The notes below the pieces were generated by a model. It was not told where the DNA came from, searched no databases, and saw only the letters and a list, made by a program, of their open reading frames with translations. Positions 47,075-56,368 of a DNA stretch of 64,000 bases are shown piece after piece. The stretch's first letter is position 1; the number at the start of each line of letters is the position of its first letter. Made by a program: the position numbers and the translations under genes. Source of the stretch: DASRFA01 sp035651755 (GTDB lineage Bacteria > Desulfobacterota > Binatia > UBA12015); the NCBI GenBank assembly GCA_035651755.1, contig DASRFA010000016.1:57111-121110 (forward strand), given 5' to 3'.

Positions 47075-48238
47075 TCAGCGGGGGCGCGGCTTCGGCGGCG
47101 CGAGCGCCGCCCGGAGCTCGGGCGGGTCGTCGCGCGGAATGCGCTCGTCGACCGGTGGGAGCGGGGGAAGCGGCTCCGTCCGGGCGCGCTGGTACCAGTA
47201 GGCGGTGCTCGAGTAGTCGTTGGCGAGCTCGTTGTCGTGGCCGGCCTCGATCGTGACGCGGATCTCGCGCTCGAACCGGATCGGGTCCTCGACGTGGAAG
47301 CGGTAGAGCGAGTTCTTGCCGCCCCACGGCCACGCTTCGGTCCCGCTGTACACGGTCAGGCCGTGGTACGGGGCGCAGTACTCCTCCTTCGGGCAGAAGG
47401 CGGTGCCGAAGTAGTCCTCGGTCCCGGTGCCGTGGAGGCGCGGCGGCCAGGGCTCGCCGTCGACGAAGATCATGTCGTCGCCCTCGCCGTACCAGTCGTT
47501 CACCTGGCGCTCGAAGACGTCGACGTTCAGGTTGCAGCCGACGTAGTGCCCGTCGCCGCGCGCGTGCAGGATGACGTAGTTGCGCTCGCCGGTCAGGTTC
47601 GGACGCCGCCACGGGCCGTCGGACGCGAGCGCGAGACCCGGGCCGGAGGGACGATCCGGGCCGTAGCCGTAGTCCTTCCGCCCGTAGCCGCGCTCGCGCG
47701 CCGTCCCGGCGGTCGGGTTCTGCCGGTTCCACGACGCGTGGAAGCGCGCGAGGTCGGGATCGATCGCGGAGTGCTCCTCGTAGTCGACGTAGAAGAAGAG
47801 GATGCGCTGCGACGCGCCCTGGTTCTCGATCTCGAAGCGCGCGCCGGTCGCGAACGGCATCGGGAACCAGCAGTTGAACCCGCGCCCGCCCTCCGGGCTC
47901 ATCTGGAGCGGGAGCGAGACGAAGTTCCGCCGGATGCCGAAGCCGATCCCGAAGAAGTCGCCGAGCGGCACGGCGACGCTCGGGGTCGCCTCGCCGTCCC
48001 AGAACATGCGGAGCACCGTGCGCCGGAGGTCGTGCGGCTCGTCGGGAAGCGACATCATCGTCATCCAGATGTGCTTGACGCAGCCGGTCCCGGCGATCTC
48101 GCCGAGCACGACCGCCGCGCCCGGCGGCACGACGACGAAGTCGAAGTTGCCGCCGCTGCGGTCCCACGACGAGAGCCGCCGGCTCTTGAAGCTCCGGAGG
48201 CGAGCGAGGTCCGCGAGCGTCCCGTGTCCGATCGTCAT
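47075..48238 (-). CDS. DUF2961 (GH172-type) glycoside hydrolase
   Basis: 387 residues. DUF2961 blocks: CVKHIWMTMMSLPDEPHDLR, LRMFWDGEATPSVAVPLGDFFG, then GFNCWFPMPF and the active-site stretch LHGTGTEDYFGTAF with a nearby EEYCAPYHGL. DUF2961 is the basis of GH172, which includes alpha-D-fructofuranosidase and D-arabinofuranosidase-type enzymes; Glu residues in TEDYF and the following Glu block are the expected acid/nucleophile pair. No signal peptide is seen, so it may be intracellular. Specific sugar unknown. Confidence 0.87.
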   Translation of the reverse strand: MTIGHGTLADLARLRSFKSRRLSSWDRSGGNFDFVVVPPGAAVVLGEIAGTGCVKHIWMTMMSLPDEPHDLRRTVLRMFWDGEATPSVAVPLGDFFGIGFGIRRNFVSLPLQMSPEGGRGFNCWFPMPFATGARFEIENQGASQRILFFYVDYEEHSAIDPDLARFHASWNRQNPTAGTARERGYGRKDYGYGPDRPSGPGLALASDGPWRRPNLTGERNYVILHARGDGHYVGCNLNVDVFERQVNDWYGEGDDMIFVDGEPWPPRLHGTGTEDYFGTAFCPKEEYCAPYHGLTVYSGTEAWPWGGKNSLYRFHVEDPIRFEREIRVTIEAGHDNELANDYSSTAYWYQRARTEPLPPLPPVDERIPRDDPPELRAALAPPKPRPR

Positions 48239-48365
48239 ACCGCCGCGTACGCGATCTGCCGGCCGCGACTCAAGCGTTTGCCCGGGTCACCGAACCCGCG
48301 CAGAGTGCTCGATCGAGCTTGGCGGCCGCCGTGCCGGCGTGCCGCGGCGAGCAGGAGAGACGAGC

Positions 48366-49142
48366 ATGCGAGGCCTCGCGGGACGGGCGTTCGTGGTGAC
48401 CGGTGGCGCGAGCGGGATCGGGCGCGCGACGTGCGAGCGGCTTTCCGCGGAAGGCGCGGCGGTCGCGATCGTCGATCGCAACCAGGAGCTCGCCGCCGAG
48501 GTCGCCGGCGAGCTCGCCGGGCGCAGGGGGCAGGCGATCGCGATCGCGGTCGACGTGAGCCGCGAGGAGGAGGCGTGGGCGGCGATCGAGCGCGCGGCGC
48601 GCGAGCTCGGTCCGCTCGCGGGCGTCGTCACGAGCGCCGGAATCTTCGATCCCGGCGACATGCAGCTCGCCGCCGACGTGAGCGTCGCGACCTTCGAGCG
48701 CACGCTCGCCGTGAACCTGCTCGGGACGTTCCTCTTCGTGAAGCACGTGATCCCGCACCTCCTGACACCACGTGCGGACGGCGGCGCCGGCGGCTCGATC
48801 GTGACGATCGCGTCCACGGCCGGCCTTCGCGGCCACGGGTTCGGCGCGGGCTACACCGCGAGCAAGGGCGGGGTCGTCGCGCTCACGCGCCTCGTCGCCT
48901 TCCAGTACGGCGAGCGCGGCATCCGCGCGAACTGCGTCTGCCCCGGCCTCACGAACACGCCGATGGTGGGCGGCGCCTACGACGACCCCGAGGCCGCGCG
49001 CCGCGTGACGCGCGGCATCCCGCTCCGGCGGATCGCCCGGGCCGAGGAGGTCGGGCAGCTCGCCTGCTACCTCCTCTCCGACGACGCGTCGTACGTGAAC
49101 GGCCAGGTGATCGCGGCCGACGGCGGCGCGACCGTCGTCTGA
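48366..49142 (+). CDS. Short-chain dehydrogenase/reductase
   Basis: 258 residues from ATG 48366 with AGGAG upstream. GxxxGxG motif TGGASGIG, DRNQ after the second strand (NAD-type acidic residue), Ser in IVTIASTAGLRG, YTASK active Tyr/Lys, VNGQVIAADGG at the end. NAD-dependent oxidoreductase of an alcohol or sterol-like substrate. Only 6 bp before the P450 gene, so the two are co-transcribed and may act in sequence. Confidence 0.9.
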   Translation: MRGLAGRAFVVTGGASGIGRATCERLSAEGAAVAIVDRNQELAAEVAGELAGRRGQAIAIAVDVSREEEAWAAIERAARELGPLAGVVTSAGIFDPGDMQLAADVSVATFERTLAVNLLGTFLFVKHVIPHLLTPRADGGAGGSIVTIASTAGLRGHGFGAGYTASKGGVVALTRLVAFQYGERGIRANCVCPGLTNTPMVGGAYDDPEAARRVTRGIPLRRIARAEEVGQLACYLLSDDASYVNGQVIAADGGATVV

Positions 49143-49148
49143 GCGCGT

Positions 49149-50486
49149 GTGACCGGCTCCGCATCGCTTCCTGCCGGCCCCGGTCTGCTGGCGGCGCTCG
49201 AGTTCGCGCCGCGCCCGTTCGCGTTCCTCGACCGCTGCGCCGCGCGCTGGGGCGACTGGTTCACGCTGCGCTTTCCCGGCGTCGTGCCGCTCGTCTTCAC
49301 GAGCGACCCGGCCGCGATCCGCGACGCGTTCGCCGGCGATCCCGACGTTCTGCACGCGGGCGAGGGCAACGCGCCGCTCGGCGCCTTCATGGGCGGAAGC
49401 TCCGTCCTCTTTCTCGACGGAGCGTCCCACCTCGCGCGCCGGCGGCTCCTCCTGCCCGCCTTCCACGGCGATCGCATGCACGCCTACGGCGACGCGATCG
49501 CCGAGATCGCGGATCGCGCGATCGACGCGTGGCCTCTCGGCACGCCGTTCCGGCTGCACGACGGGTTCCGGGAAATCGCGTTCGAGGTCATCCTCCGCAC
49601 GATCTTCGGCTTCGACCACGCGGTCGAGCGCCAGCGCCTCCGCGCGCTGCTCGCGCGCCTCTTCGCGATCCAGCGAAGCCCCGCCGGTACCCTGCTCGGC
49701 ATCCCGGCGTTCCGCGTCGAGCTCGCGGGACTCGCGCCGTGGGGCCGCGTCGTCCGCTTGCGGCGCGAGCTCGATCGCGTGCTCTTCGCCGAGATCGCAC
49801 GCCGCCGTGCGCGCGACGGCGGAGACCGAAGCGACGTGCTCTCGCTCCTCCTGGCCGCGCGCGACGACGGCGGCCGCGCGCTCTCCGACGAAGAGCTCCG
49901 CGACGAGCTCCTGACGCTCGTCCTGGCGGGCCACGAGACGACGGCCGCCGCCCTCGCCTGGGTCGCCGACGCGCTGCTGGACCGTCGCCAGGTCGAAGAG
50001 CGCGCGCGCACCGAGGTCGCGTCGCTCGGCGACGATCGGCCGAGCCCGGCGCTGCTGCCCTACCTCGACGCGGTCGCGAAGGAGGCGAGCCGGCTCGCGC
50101 CGGTGGTCCCGAACGTCGCGCGCGTGCTGAAGGCGCCGGCCGCGCTCGGCGGTCGCGAGCTGCCGGCCGGCGTCGCGATCGCGCCCTGCATCTACCTCGC
50201 GCACCGCCGCGCGGATCTTTGGCCCGACCCCGAGCGCTTCGACCCCGACCGGTTCCTCGCGGCGCGCCCCGCGCCGCCCGCGTTCTTCCCGTTCGGGGGC
50301 GGCGCCCGGCGCTGCATCGGCGCGGCGTTCGCGTCGCACGAGATCGCGGTGGTCGCGGCCCGCATGCTGGCGCGGACGCGGCTCGAGCGCGCTCCGGGCT
50401 ACCGGGCGCGCGCGGTGCGGTCCGGGATCGCGCTGGCGCCGGCGCGCGGGCTGCCGGTCCGGCTCGTCGCGCGCTACCCCGCCTGA
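49149..50486 (+). CDS. Cytochrome P450
   Basis: 445 residues, GTG start at 49149. I-helix LAGHETTAAA, K-helix KEASRL (ExxR), the W-x-P-x-x-F meander as WPDPERFDPDRF, and heme loop FPFGGGARRCIGAAFA with the Cys ligand. A class-I type bacterial monooxygenase, cytosolic; redox partners are not adjacent. Directly downstream of an SDR. Its 3' end overlaps the convergent O-antigen ligase-like gene by 13 bp. Confidence 0.95.
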   Translation: MTGSASLPAGPGLLAALEFAPRPFAFLDRCAARWGDWFTLRFPGVVPLVFTSDPAAIRDAFAGDPDVLHAGEGNAPLGAFMGGSSVLFLDGASHLARRRLLLPAFHGDRMHAYGDAIAEIADRAIDAWPLGTPFRLHDGFREIAFEVILRTIFGFDHAVERQRLRALLARLFAIQRSPAGTLLGIPAFRVELAGLAPWGRVVRLRRELDRVLFAEIARRRARDGGDRSDVLSLLLAARDDGGRALSDEELRDELLTLVLAGHETTAAALAWVADALLDRRQVEERARTEVASLGDDRPSPALLPYLDAVAKEASRLAPVVPNVARVLKAPAALGGRELPAGVAIAPCIYLAHRRADLWPDPERFDPDRFLAARPAPPAFFPFGGGARRCIGAAFASHEIAVVAARMLARTRLERAPGYRARAVRSGIALAPARGLPVRLVARYPA

Positions 50487-51811
50487 CTCGGCCAGGAGCT
50501 CGAGTCGCTGACGACGACGGGTGGTCGGTCGACTTCCCCTCGCGATGTGCCGCCCGCCTCGGCCGGCTCGCCGCCCTCGACGAGCGCGCCGGCCGGACCG
50601 CGTGCGCGCGCGTCGGCGGTCGCCTCCATGAGGCCCCACAGGACCGCGAGCGCCATCAGCATCTGCCCCTGGTAGAAGAACGAGTCGGTCGCGCCGAGGA
50701 GCAGGAACGCGCCGACCGAGGCGGCGAAGCCGGCGGCCTCGGCCGCTTCGTCCGGCGTCCGTGCGCTCCGCCGCACCGCGACCGCGAGCGCGGCCAGGCG
50801 CGCGAGGAACCACGTCAGCGCCACTGCGCCGACGACGCCCATGCCGACGAGCGCCTCGATGAAGACGTTGTGCGAGTGGAAGAGGAAGAGGCTCTGACCG
50901 TAGAGCTCGATGTAGCGCGCCGGGAAGACCCGGCGCAGGTTCTCGATCCCGAAGCCGATCCCGAAGACCGGCTGCTCCTCGAAGAGGGACCACGACGCGG
51001 TGAGGATGCGGAGTCGCTGCGAGTCCGCCTCGCCGCGGCCGAGCGACAGCCCAGCGATCGCCGCCGCCGCGACGACACCGACCGCGACGGCTCGCCACGG
51101 CCGATCGACGACCGCGAGCCGCGCCCGCCGGACGGCCGCGAGGAGTGCGAGCCCGGCGACGCTCGCGAGCAGCGCCGCGCGCGAGAAGCTGATCGCGACG
51201 CCGAGGACCGCGGCGGCCGCGTACGCGCCGCCCGCGACCCGCCGACCGCCGAGCATTCCGCCGACGAAAACCGGGAGCAGGATCGCGAGCGAGCCGCCGA
51301 GCGAGTTCGGGTGGGTGAAGCGCAGGGTGTCGCGGAGCGCGGGATCGAACGAGAGCAGCGCGGGGTTCGCCGCGATCTCCGCGGCGACCGTCGCGACCGC
51401 GAACGCGCCGAGCCAGTGGAAGAGGAGATCGCGCCCGCGCGGGCCGGCTGCCAGGAGGCGAGCCGCGTAGAAGACGCCGATCGTGACCACGAAGAGGCGG
51501 GCCTCGCCGGCCGCGCCGAGGTTGACGGCGACCGAGAGCCAGGCGGCGCTCGCAAGGCCGGCGAGCGGCAGGAGGAGACGGGAGCGCACGAGCGCGAGTC
51601 CTTCGGCCCGGAGGAAGGCACCGAGCACGACCGCGATCGCGACGTTCCGCGCGTAGCTCTTGAAGCCGACCCCGTCGCCGCCCGGAAGCGGCAGCCTACC
51701 GGGAACGAGCGGCAGGAGGAGGAGCGCGAACGCGATCGCGCACAGGACGCGCCATCGTCGCCGAAGCGCGTCGACCGCCGCGCGCACCCGCTCTTCCCGG
51801 AGGAGCTCCAC
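50474..51811 (-). CDS. O-antigen ligase family membrane protein
   Basis: 445 residues with about 10-12 predicted transmembrane helices. Wzy_C/WaaL signature: LRFTHPNSLGGSLAILLPVF, VAISFSRAALLA, the large periplasmic loop with FGIGFGIENLRRVFPA and SHNVFIEALVGMGVVGAV (the 'H-N-x-F' motif). Such proteins ligate or polymerise surface polysaccharide. One base separates it from the upstream LssY-domain lipoprotein gene, so the two form an operon. No glycan biosynthesis genes flank it in this window. Confidence 0.88.
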   Translation of the reverse strand: MELLREERVRAAVDALRRRWRVLCAIAFALLLLPLVPGRLPLPGGDGVGFKSYARNVAIAVVLGAFLRAEGLALVRSRLLLPLAGLASAAWLSVAVNLGAAGEARLFVVTIGVFYAARLLAAGPRGRDLLFHWLGAFAVATVAAEIAANPALLSFDPALRDTLRFTHPNSLGGSLAILLPVFVGGMLGGRRVAGGAYAAAAVLGVAISFSRAALLASVAGLALLAAVRRARLAVVDRPWRAVAVGVVAAAAIAGLSLGRGEADSQRLRILTASWSLFEEQPVFGIGFGIENLRRVFPARYIELYGQSLFLFHSHNVFIEALVGMGVVGAVALTWFLARLAALAVAVRRSARTPDEAAEAAGFAASVGAFLLLGATDSFFYQGQMLMALAVLWGLMEATADARARGPAGALVEGGEPAEAGGTSRGEVDRPPVVVSDSSSWPSQAG

Positions 51812-51812
51812 G

Positions 51813-53078
51813 TCAGTCCTCGTCCATCTCGTCCCACGGCAGGATGTCGATCTGCCGGAAGGAGACCGGCTCTTCGGTCAGCACGAACACGGCGCGGAGG
51901 CCGTCGGTGAAGTACGGGTCGCCCGTCAGGTTGGAGCGCGGCTCCCCGATCGCGGCACGCCCGACGCCCGACACGAAGCCGAGATGCGCCACCCGCTCGG
52001 ACGAGACGAGGTCCTGCACGAGATAGGTGCGCGCCTCGTCCACGTCGGGGTCGATCGCGTGCGTCGTCAGGTTCCAGGTCCGGCTCGTCCAGCGGACGCC
52101 GACGTCGCGGCTGATCTGGCCGACCCACACCGGGAGATCGTTCCAGCGCAGCGGCGCGCGCCAGAGGCGGAGGTGATTGCGCTCGTGCACCGTCGCGCGC
52201 GCCTTCTGGAACGCGAGGTCCTGGCGGCGGCCGAAGACGTAGAGTGGGCTCACCGGCGAGTAACGATAGCTCGTTCCGAAGAGGAACGACCGGACGGTCG
52301 CGAGCGCCGAGCCCGTGTGCAGCGTCTCGACGTCGTCCCACCCGCGCTGGGCGAAAGCGGCGGCGAGCGCGTCCTCCGTCCCGACCACGGCGAGGTTCAG
52401 CGGGTCGCCTCGCACGGAGCCGCGCGCGTCGGTCGTGCAGCAAGGCATCGCCACGAGCGCGCGTCGGAGCCCGTCGAGGTCGAGGTCGGCGACCTGGTCG
52501 GGGCGATAGAGGGCATCGAGGTCGAGGTCGTCGCGGTCGGTCCGGAGGCCCGGCACCGGCACGGTGAGCGGAACGGAGCGGACGTCCTGGTCGCCGACGA
52601 GGACGACGTTCACGGGCTTCCGGCCGAGATCGAGGTTCGTGAAGACGAAGCCGCGCGCCGTCTCGCCGGGATCGATCTCGAGCGGCATCCGCCGCTCGTA
52701 GAAGTAGCGGTCGATCTCGCCGTTGATCGCGCCGCCGAGCCAGCGATGGCTCTTCCACGCGACCTCGAGGGGGGAGAAGTAGTCGGGGTCGAGCGCGATC
52801 GGGAAGAGGATGTAGGGCTCGCTCTCGCCGTTTCGGATCTCGAGCCAGACCGGCTGGATTCCCATCGCCGCGAGGTCGGCATCGAAGGCCTGACGGCTCT
52901 CCTCGCCGCCGAGAGCCGCGGCCGAGACGACGAGCCCGCCGTCAGACTTGGTGAGCGCGCGCGGCAGGAAGCCGACGCGGTCGAGCGGCTGCGGCCGGAA
53001 CGTCGCGCAGCCGCCGGCGAGCGAGCCCGCGAGCGCGATCCGCGCGACGAGCGCAAGCGATCGACCGACGTGCGCCAA
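51813..53078 (-). CDS. LssY C-terminal-domain lipoprotein
   Basis: 421 residues. Lipoprotein signal with LAGGC near residue 23. N-terminal half is unassigned beta-rich sequence (WLEIRNGESEPYILFPIAL). The C-terminal LssY_C-like region (about 225-390) shows GDPLNLAVVGTEDALAAAF, 'RYSPVSPLYVFGRRQDLA', RNHLRLWRAP and THAIDPDVDEARTYLVQDL. LssY_C is often linked to PAP2-type or envelope proteins; its role is unknown. Upstream partner of the O-antigen ligase gene. Confidence 0.82.
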   Translation of the reverse strand: MAHVGRSLALVARIALAGSLAGGCATFRPQPLDRVGFLPRALTKSDGGLVVSAAALGGEESRQAFDADLAAMGIQPVWLEIRNGESEPYILFPIALDPDYFSPLEVAWKSHRWLGGAINGEIDRYFYERRMPLEIDPGETARGFVFTNLDLGRKPVNVVLVGDQDVRSVPLTVPVPGLRTDRDDLDLDALYRPDQVADLDLDGLRRALVAMPCCTTDARGSVRGDPLNLAVVGTEDALAAAFAQRGWDDVETLHTGSALATVRSFLFGTSYRYSPVSPLYVFGRRQDLAFQKARATVHERNHLRLWRAPLRWNDLPVWVGQISRDVGVRWTSRTWNLTTHAIDPDVDEARTYLVQDLVSSERVAHLGFVSGVGRAAIGEPRSNLTGDPYFTDGLRAVFVLTEEPVSFRQIDILPWDEMDED

Positions 53079-53250
53079 GCCGGCTCGACCGCGTACTGCA
53101 GCCGGCGAGGACGCGCAAGAACGCTCGAGCGCGGCGCCGCGAGTCTACTTCGTCGGCGTCAGTCGCTAGGCGGAGCCTGAACGACGAGGCTCGCACACGC
53201 CTCCGCCCGCCCGCGCACCCGCGAATCGCACGCGAGCCAGCCAGATGCAT

Positions 53251-53286
53251 CGGCGACCGGCGAGGAGTTCACCTCGCCGGTCGCCG
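53251..53286. terminator. Perfect 15-bp stem hairpin
   Basis: CGGCGACCGGCGAGG (53251-53265), loop AGTTCA, CCTCGCCGGTCGCCG (53272-53286). It lies 60 bases beyond the stop of the minus-strand stress-protein gene (53346) and before the start of the LssY gene. No T-run, but the perfect stem favours a terminator. The rest of 53079-53345 holds no supported gene. Confidence 0.55.
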
Positions 53287-53345
53287 GCCGTCACGGCGTG
53301 GGGACGCCGATGGACGAAGAGCAGCGCCCATGGCTGGGACGCCGC

Positions 53346-53885
53346 TCAGACCCCAGCCGTCGCACCCCGGCTCCACCCACCTTCGCCCGCCGAGCCGATG
53401 TCGCGCCCCCCGTGGCGGAGGAAGACCTCGCGCGCGCGCTCGCGCTCGGCGGCATCTTCGACCTCGACCGAGATGAGCGCGTCGCCGGCCCGCACGCGCT
53501 CCTCGTAGCGCCGCGCTTCGTCCTCCGGGATCCCGAGCCCGACGAGCGCGCCGACGATCCCGCCGGTCGTGGCGCCGACCGCGGCGCCGCTGAGCGCCGC
53601 CATGAGCGGGCCCGCGGCGATCAGCGGTCCGAGGCCCGGAATCGCGAGCGTTCCGATCCCGACCAGCCAGCCGGCGATGCCGCCGAGCAGCCCGCCCGTC
53701 ACGGCTCCGGTCACCGCCCCCTCGGCGGCCTTCGTGTCTTTCTCCGCGGCGATCTTCTTCGCCTGCGCCTGGTCCTGCATCGCGACGGAGATGTCGCCGC
53801 CCGCGAAGCCTTCGTCCTTCAGATCCTCGATGATCGCCTCGGCCGTGGCCGGCGATTCGACGGTGCACACTACGATGTTCGCCAT
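53346..53885 (-). CDS. Glycine-zipper general-stress-type protein
   Basis: 179 residues. N-terminal alpha/beta segment (IVVCTVESPATAEAIIEDLK, then GFAGGDISVAMQD) resembles the general-stress protein 17M domain. The middle (about 60-125) is strongly Gly/Ala-rich with hydrophobic segments of GxxxG type (AVTGAVTGGLLGGIAGWLVG; GAAVGATTGGIVGALVG). The C-terminus repeats an alpha/beta segment. Likely membrane-inserting or membrane-associated; exact role unknown. Confidence 0.78.
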   Translation of the reverse strand: MANIVVCTVESPATAEAIIEDLKDEGFAGGDISVAMQDQAQAKKIAAEKDTKAAEGAVTGAVTGGLLGGIAGWLVGIGTLAIPGLGPLIAAGPLMAALSGAAVGATTGGIVGALVGLGIPEDEARRYEERVRAGDALISVEVEDAAERERAREVFLRHGGRDIGSAGEGGWSRGATAGV

Positions 53886-54094
53886 CGTCCCTCCGAGCGG
53901 CGCGCGCGCGACATGCGATGCTCCGCGACTGCGCGAGAGCGCGCGCCAGCCCGCGACGGAGCAAGATCACCGCCAGGGCGCGACGGCGCTCCGCGCTCGC
54001 TTTCGCGCGCGAGCGCGGTGCAACCGTTACCGCGCGTGCAACTTCGTCGTGTGCACCCGGGATGTCGCGCGCGACGGCGCGCGAGGGCTCGGGG

Positions 54095-54916
54095 TCAGTC
54101 CGGCCAGCGCTCCGGCCAGTCGCGGCTCACGCGGAGCTGCCAGCGCGGGGCGCGTTTCTCGAGAAACGCCATGACGCCCTCGAGCGCATCGGGCCGTCCC
54201 ATCACGACGTGGTGGAGCGCGGTCTCCTTCCGGCCCACCTCCTCGCGCGTCGCGGGCCGGGATTCCCAGAGGAGCCGCTTGCAGAGCGCAGCGGAGAGCG
54301 GTGCGACGTTCGCCGCGATGTCGCGCGCGATCGCGAGCGCCGCCGGCAACACCTCGGCCGCCGGCAGCGCGCGGCTCGCGAGCCCCATCGCCGCCGCCTC
54401 GTCGCCGGTGAACGTCCGTCCCGTGAGAAAGAGCTCCGCCGCGCGTGCGAAGCCGATCGCCCGCGGCACCGTCCAGTGCGAGTACGCGTCGGGGATCACG
54501 CCGCGGCGGACGTGCAGGAAGCCGCACTTCGCCTCGCGCGCGAAGATCCGGATGTCGCACTGCATGGCGAGCGTGAGGCCGATGCCCACGGCGTGTCCGT
54601 TCACGGCGGCGATCACCGGCTTTCGGACCTCGAATGCCGGCGGCTCCACGCCGGCGGCGCTGAACTCCGGCTCGTCGCGCTTCGCGAACGTCTCACCGCC
54701 CGCGGCGAGGTCCGCCCCGACGCAGAACGCCGATCCCGCACCGGTGACGACGACCGCGCGGACGTCGTCGCTGCGGTCGCACTCGACGTACGCGGCGCCG
54801 AGCTCTTGCGCCATGCGGCCGGAAAACGCGTTCCGCTGCTCGGGTCGGTCGAGCGTCAGGACGGCGACGCCGTCTGCGATCTCGACCCGTAGGTGCCTCT
54901 CTCCCGACTCGCTCAT
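54095..54916 (-). CDS. Enoyl-CoA hydratase/isomerase family protein
   Basis: 273 residues from ATG 54916. Crotonase features: LTLDRPEQRNAFSGRM, 'VVVTGAGSAFCVGADLAAGG' (oxyanion-hole strand), AAVNGHAVGIGLTLAMQCDIRI and FGFL-type contacts 'AKCGFLHVRRGVIPDA'. The usual catalytic Glu pair cannot be placed with confidence. Probably acts on an acyl-CoA; it may be a hydratase, isomerase or other crotonase. Single gene, divergent from the serine hydrolase. Confidence 0.88.
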   Translation of the reverse strand: MSESGERHLRVEIADGVAVLTLDRPEQRNAFSGRMAQELGAAYVECDRSDDVRAVVVTGAGSAFCVGADLAAGGETFAKRDEPEFSAAGVEPPAFEVRKPVIAAVNGHAVGIGLTLAMQCDIRIFAREAKCGFLHVRRGVIPDAYSHWTVPRAIGFARAAELFLTGRTFTGDEAAAMGLASRALPAAEVLPAALAIARDIAANVAPLSAALCKRLLWESRPATREEVGRKETALHHVVMGRPDALEGVMAFLEKRAPRWQLRVSRDWPERWPD

Positions 54917-55008
54917 GCGGACCTCCCCGGCGCCAGCCGGCGCCCGTCCTCGCACACCCTTCTGGCAGATCCTTGACAGGTCGAGCGAGGCCGGACGAAG
55001 GTCGCGGA

Positions 55009-56172
55009 ATGGCAGACGTCCACGGCCGCTGCGACCCGCGCTTCGAGCGGGTGCGGGCGGCCTTCGTCGAGAGCTTCGAGCGCCACGGCGAGGTCGGCGC
55101 GGCCTGCGCCGTGTACTGCGACGGCCGAAGCGTCGTCGACCTCTGGGGCGGGCTCGCCGATCGCGCGACCGGGCGGCCGTGGGCCGCGGACACGGCGGCG
55201 GTCGTGTTCTCCTCGACGAAGGGCGTGACCGCGATCGTCGCCGGCATGCTCGTCGACGGGCGCGTCCTCGACTTCGACGCCCCGGTCGCGCGCGTCTGGC
55301 CGGAGTTCGCGGCCGCCGGCAAGGAGCGCATCACGCTTCGCACGGTCCTCTCGCATCGCGCGGGCCTGCCGGCGGTCGAGGGCGACTTCACGCTCGAGCG
55401 GGCCCTCGCGTGGCACCCGGTCGTCGAGGCGCTCGCGCGCCAGGCGCCGCTCTGGGACCCCGGCACGTCGCACGGCTACCACGCGCGGACGTACGGCTGG
55501 CTCGCCGGCGAGGTCGTCCGCCGGGCGACCGGAAGGACGGTCGGCCGCTTCCTCGCCGACGACATCGCTCGGCCTCTCGGCCTCGAGCTCTGGGTGGGCC
55601 TCCCGGAAGCGGAGGAAGGCCGGCTCGCACGCATCGTGCCGCCGTCCCCGCCCGCCGATCCCGCGGCGCGCGAGCTCATGGAGCGCTTCATGGGCCCGGA
55701 CACCTTGACGGGCAAGGTCATGACCGGCCCTTCCGGCCTCTTCCACTACGACGAGATGTGGAACACGCGGCCGCTCCACGCGGCCGAGCTGCCGTCGTCG
55801 AACGGCGTCGCGACGGCGCGCGCGCTCGCTCGTCTGTACGCGGCGGCGATCGGCCCGGTCGACGGCGTGCGCCTGCTCGAGCCCGCCACGCTCGCCGACA
55901 TGTGCCGCGTCCAGTCGGACGATCGCGACCGCGTTCTCCTCCTTCCGACCCGCTTCGGGACGGGGTTCATGCTGCCGCCGACGCTGTCGATCCACGGGCG
56001 CGACGGCGCCTTCGGGCATCCCGGCGCGGGCGGCTCGCTCGGCTACGCCGATCCCGCCGCCGGGCTCGCGCTCGGCTACGTCATGAACCGCATGGACCTC
56101 GGCCTGACGGGCGACCCGCGCTCCGCCGGTCTGGTCGCGGCCGCATACGAGAGCCTGGGCGCGCCCGGCTGA
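55009..56172 (+). CDS. Serine hydrolase of the beta-lactamase / EstB esterase group
   Basis: 387 residues from ATG 55009. SxxK in VVFSSTKGVTAIVAGML (nucleophile Ser in SSTK), the expected Tyr block in GYHARTYGWLAGEVVRR (YxA/N), and HPGAGGSLGYADP in place of the KTG triad. Family VIII esterase or beta-lactamase-like; no signal peptide, so an intracellular esterase is likely. Start upstream at 54973 would be non-ATG extension without support. Confidence 0.88.
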   Translation: MADVHGRCDPRFERVRAAFVESFERHGEVGAACAVYCDGRSVVDLWGGLADRATGRPWAADTAAVVFSSTKGVTAIVAGMLVDGRVLDFDAPVARVWPEFAAAGKERITLRTVLSHRAGLPAVEGDFTLERALAWHPVVEALARQAPLWDPGTSHGYHARTYGWLAGEVVRRATGRTVGRFLADDIARPLGLELWVGLPEAEEGRLARIVPPSPPADPAARELMERFMGPDTLTGKVMTGPSGLFHYDEMWNTRPLHAAELPSSNGVATARALARLYAAAIGPVDGVRLLEPATLADMCRVQSDDRDRVLLLPTRFGTGFMLPPTLSIHGRDGAFGHPGAGGSLGYADPAAGLALGYVMNRMDLGLTGDPRSAGLVAAAYESLGAPG

Positions 56173-56208
56173 TCGCCGGCGAGCCGCGACGTCGAACGCC
56201 GCGAAGCG

Positions 56209-56237
56209 TTGCAAGGAATTCGGGGGCGCGGAATACT
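56209..56237 (+). promoter_or_regulatory. Candidate promoter of the encapsulin operon
   Basis: TTGCAA (56209-56214), 17-base spacer, AATACT (56232-56237). The -10 is weak (4 of 6 to consensus). About 130 bases precede the encapsulated ferritin start at 56369. Confidence 0.3.
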
Positions 56238-56368
56238 CGCGCCTGGGAGCGCCATCGAGGCGCGGTTCTCGCTGCGCGTCGCAAACCGTCGCGCGCTCCC
56301 AAATTCACGCATGGACGGCGTGCGCCGATCGGCGCGCGGCGCGCGGACGAGAGGAGAGACGGCCCGCG

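Noticed and set aside
49149..50486. SDR-P450 pair considered as part of the isoprenoid operon
   Set aside because: It lies over 20 kb away on the opposite strand with unrelated genes between; a shared pathway cannot be supported.
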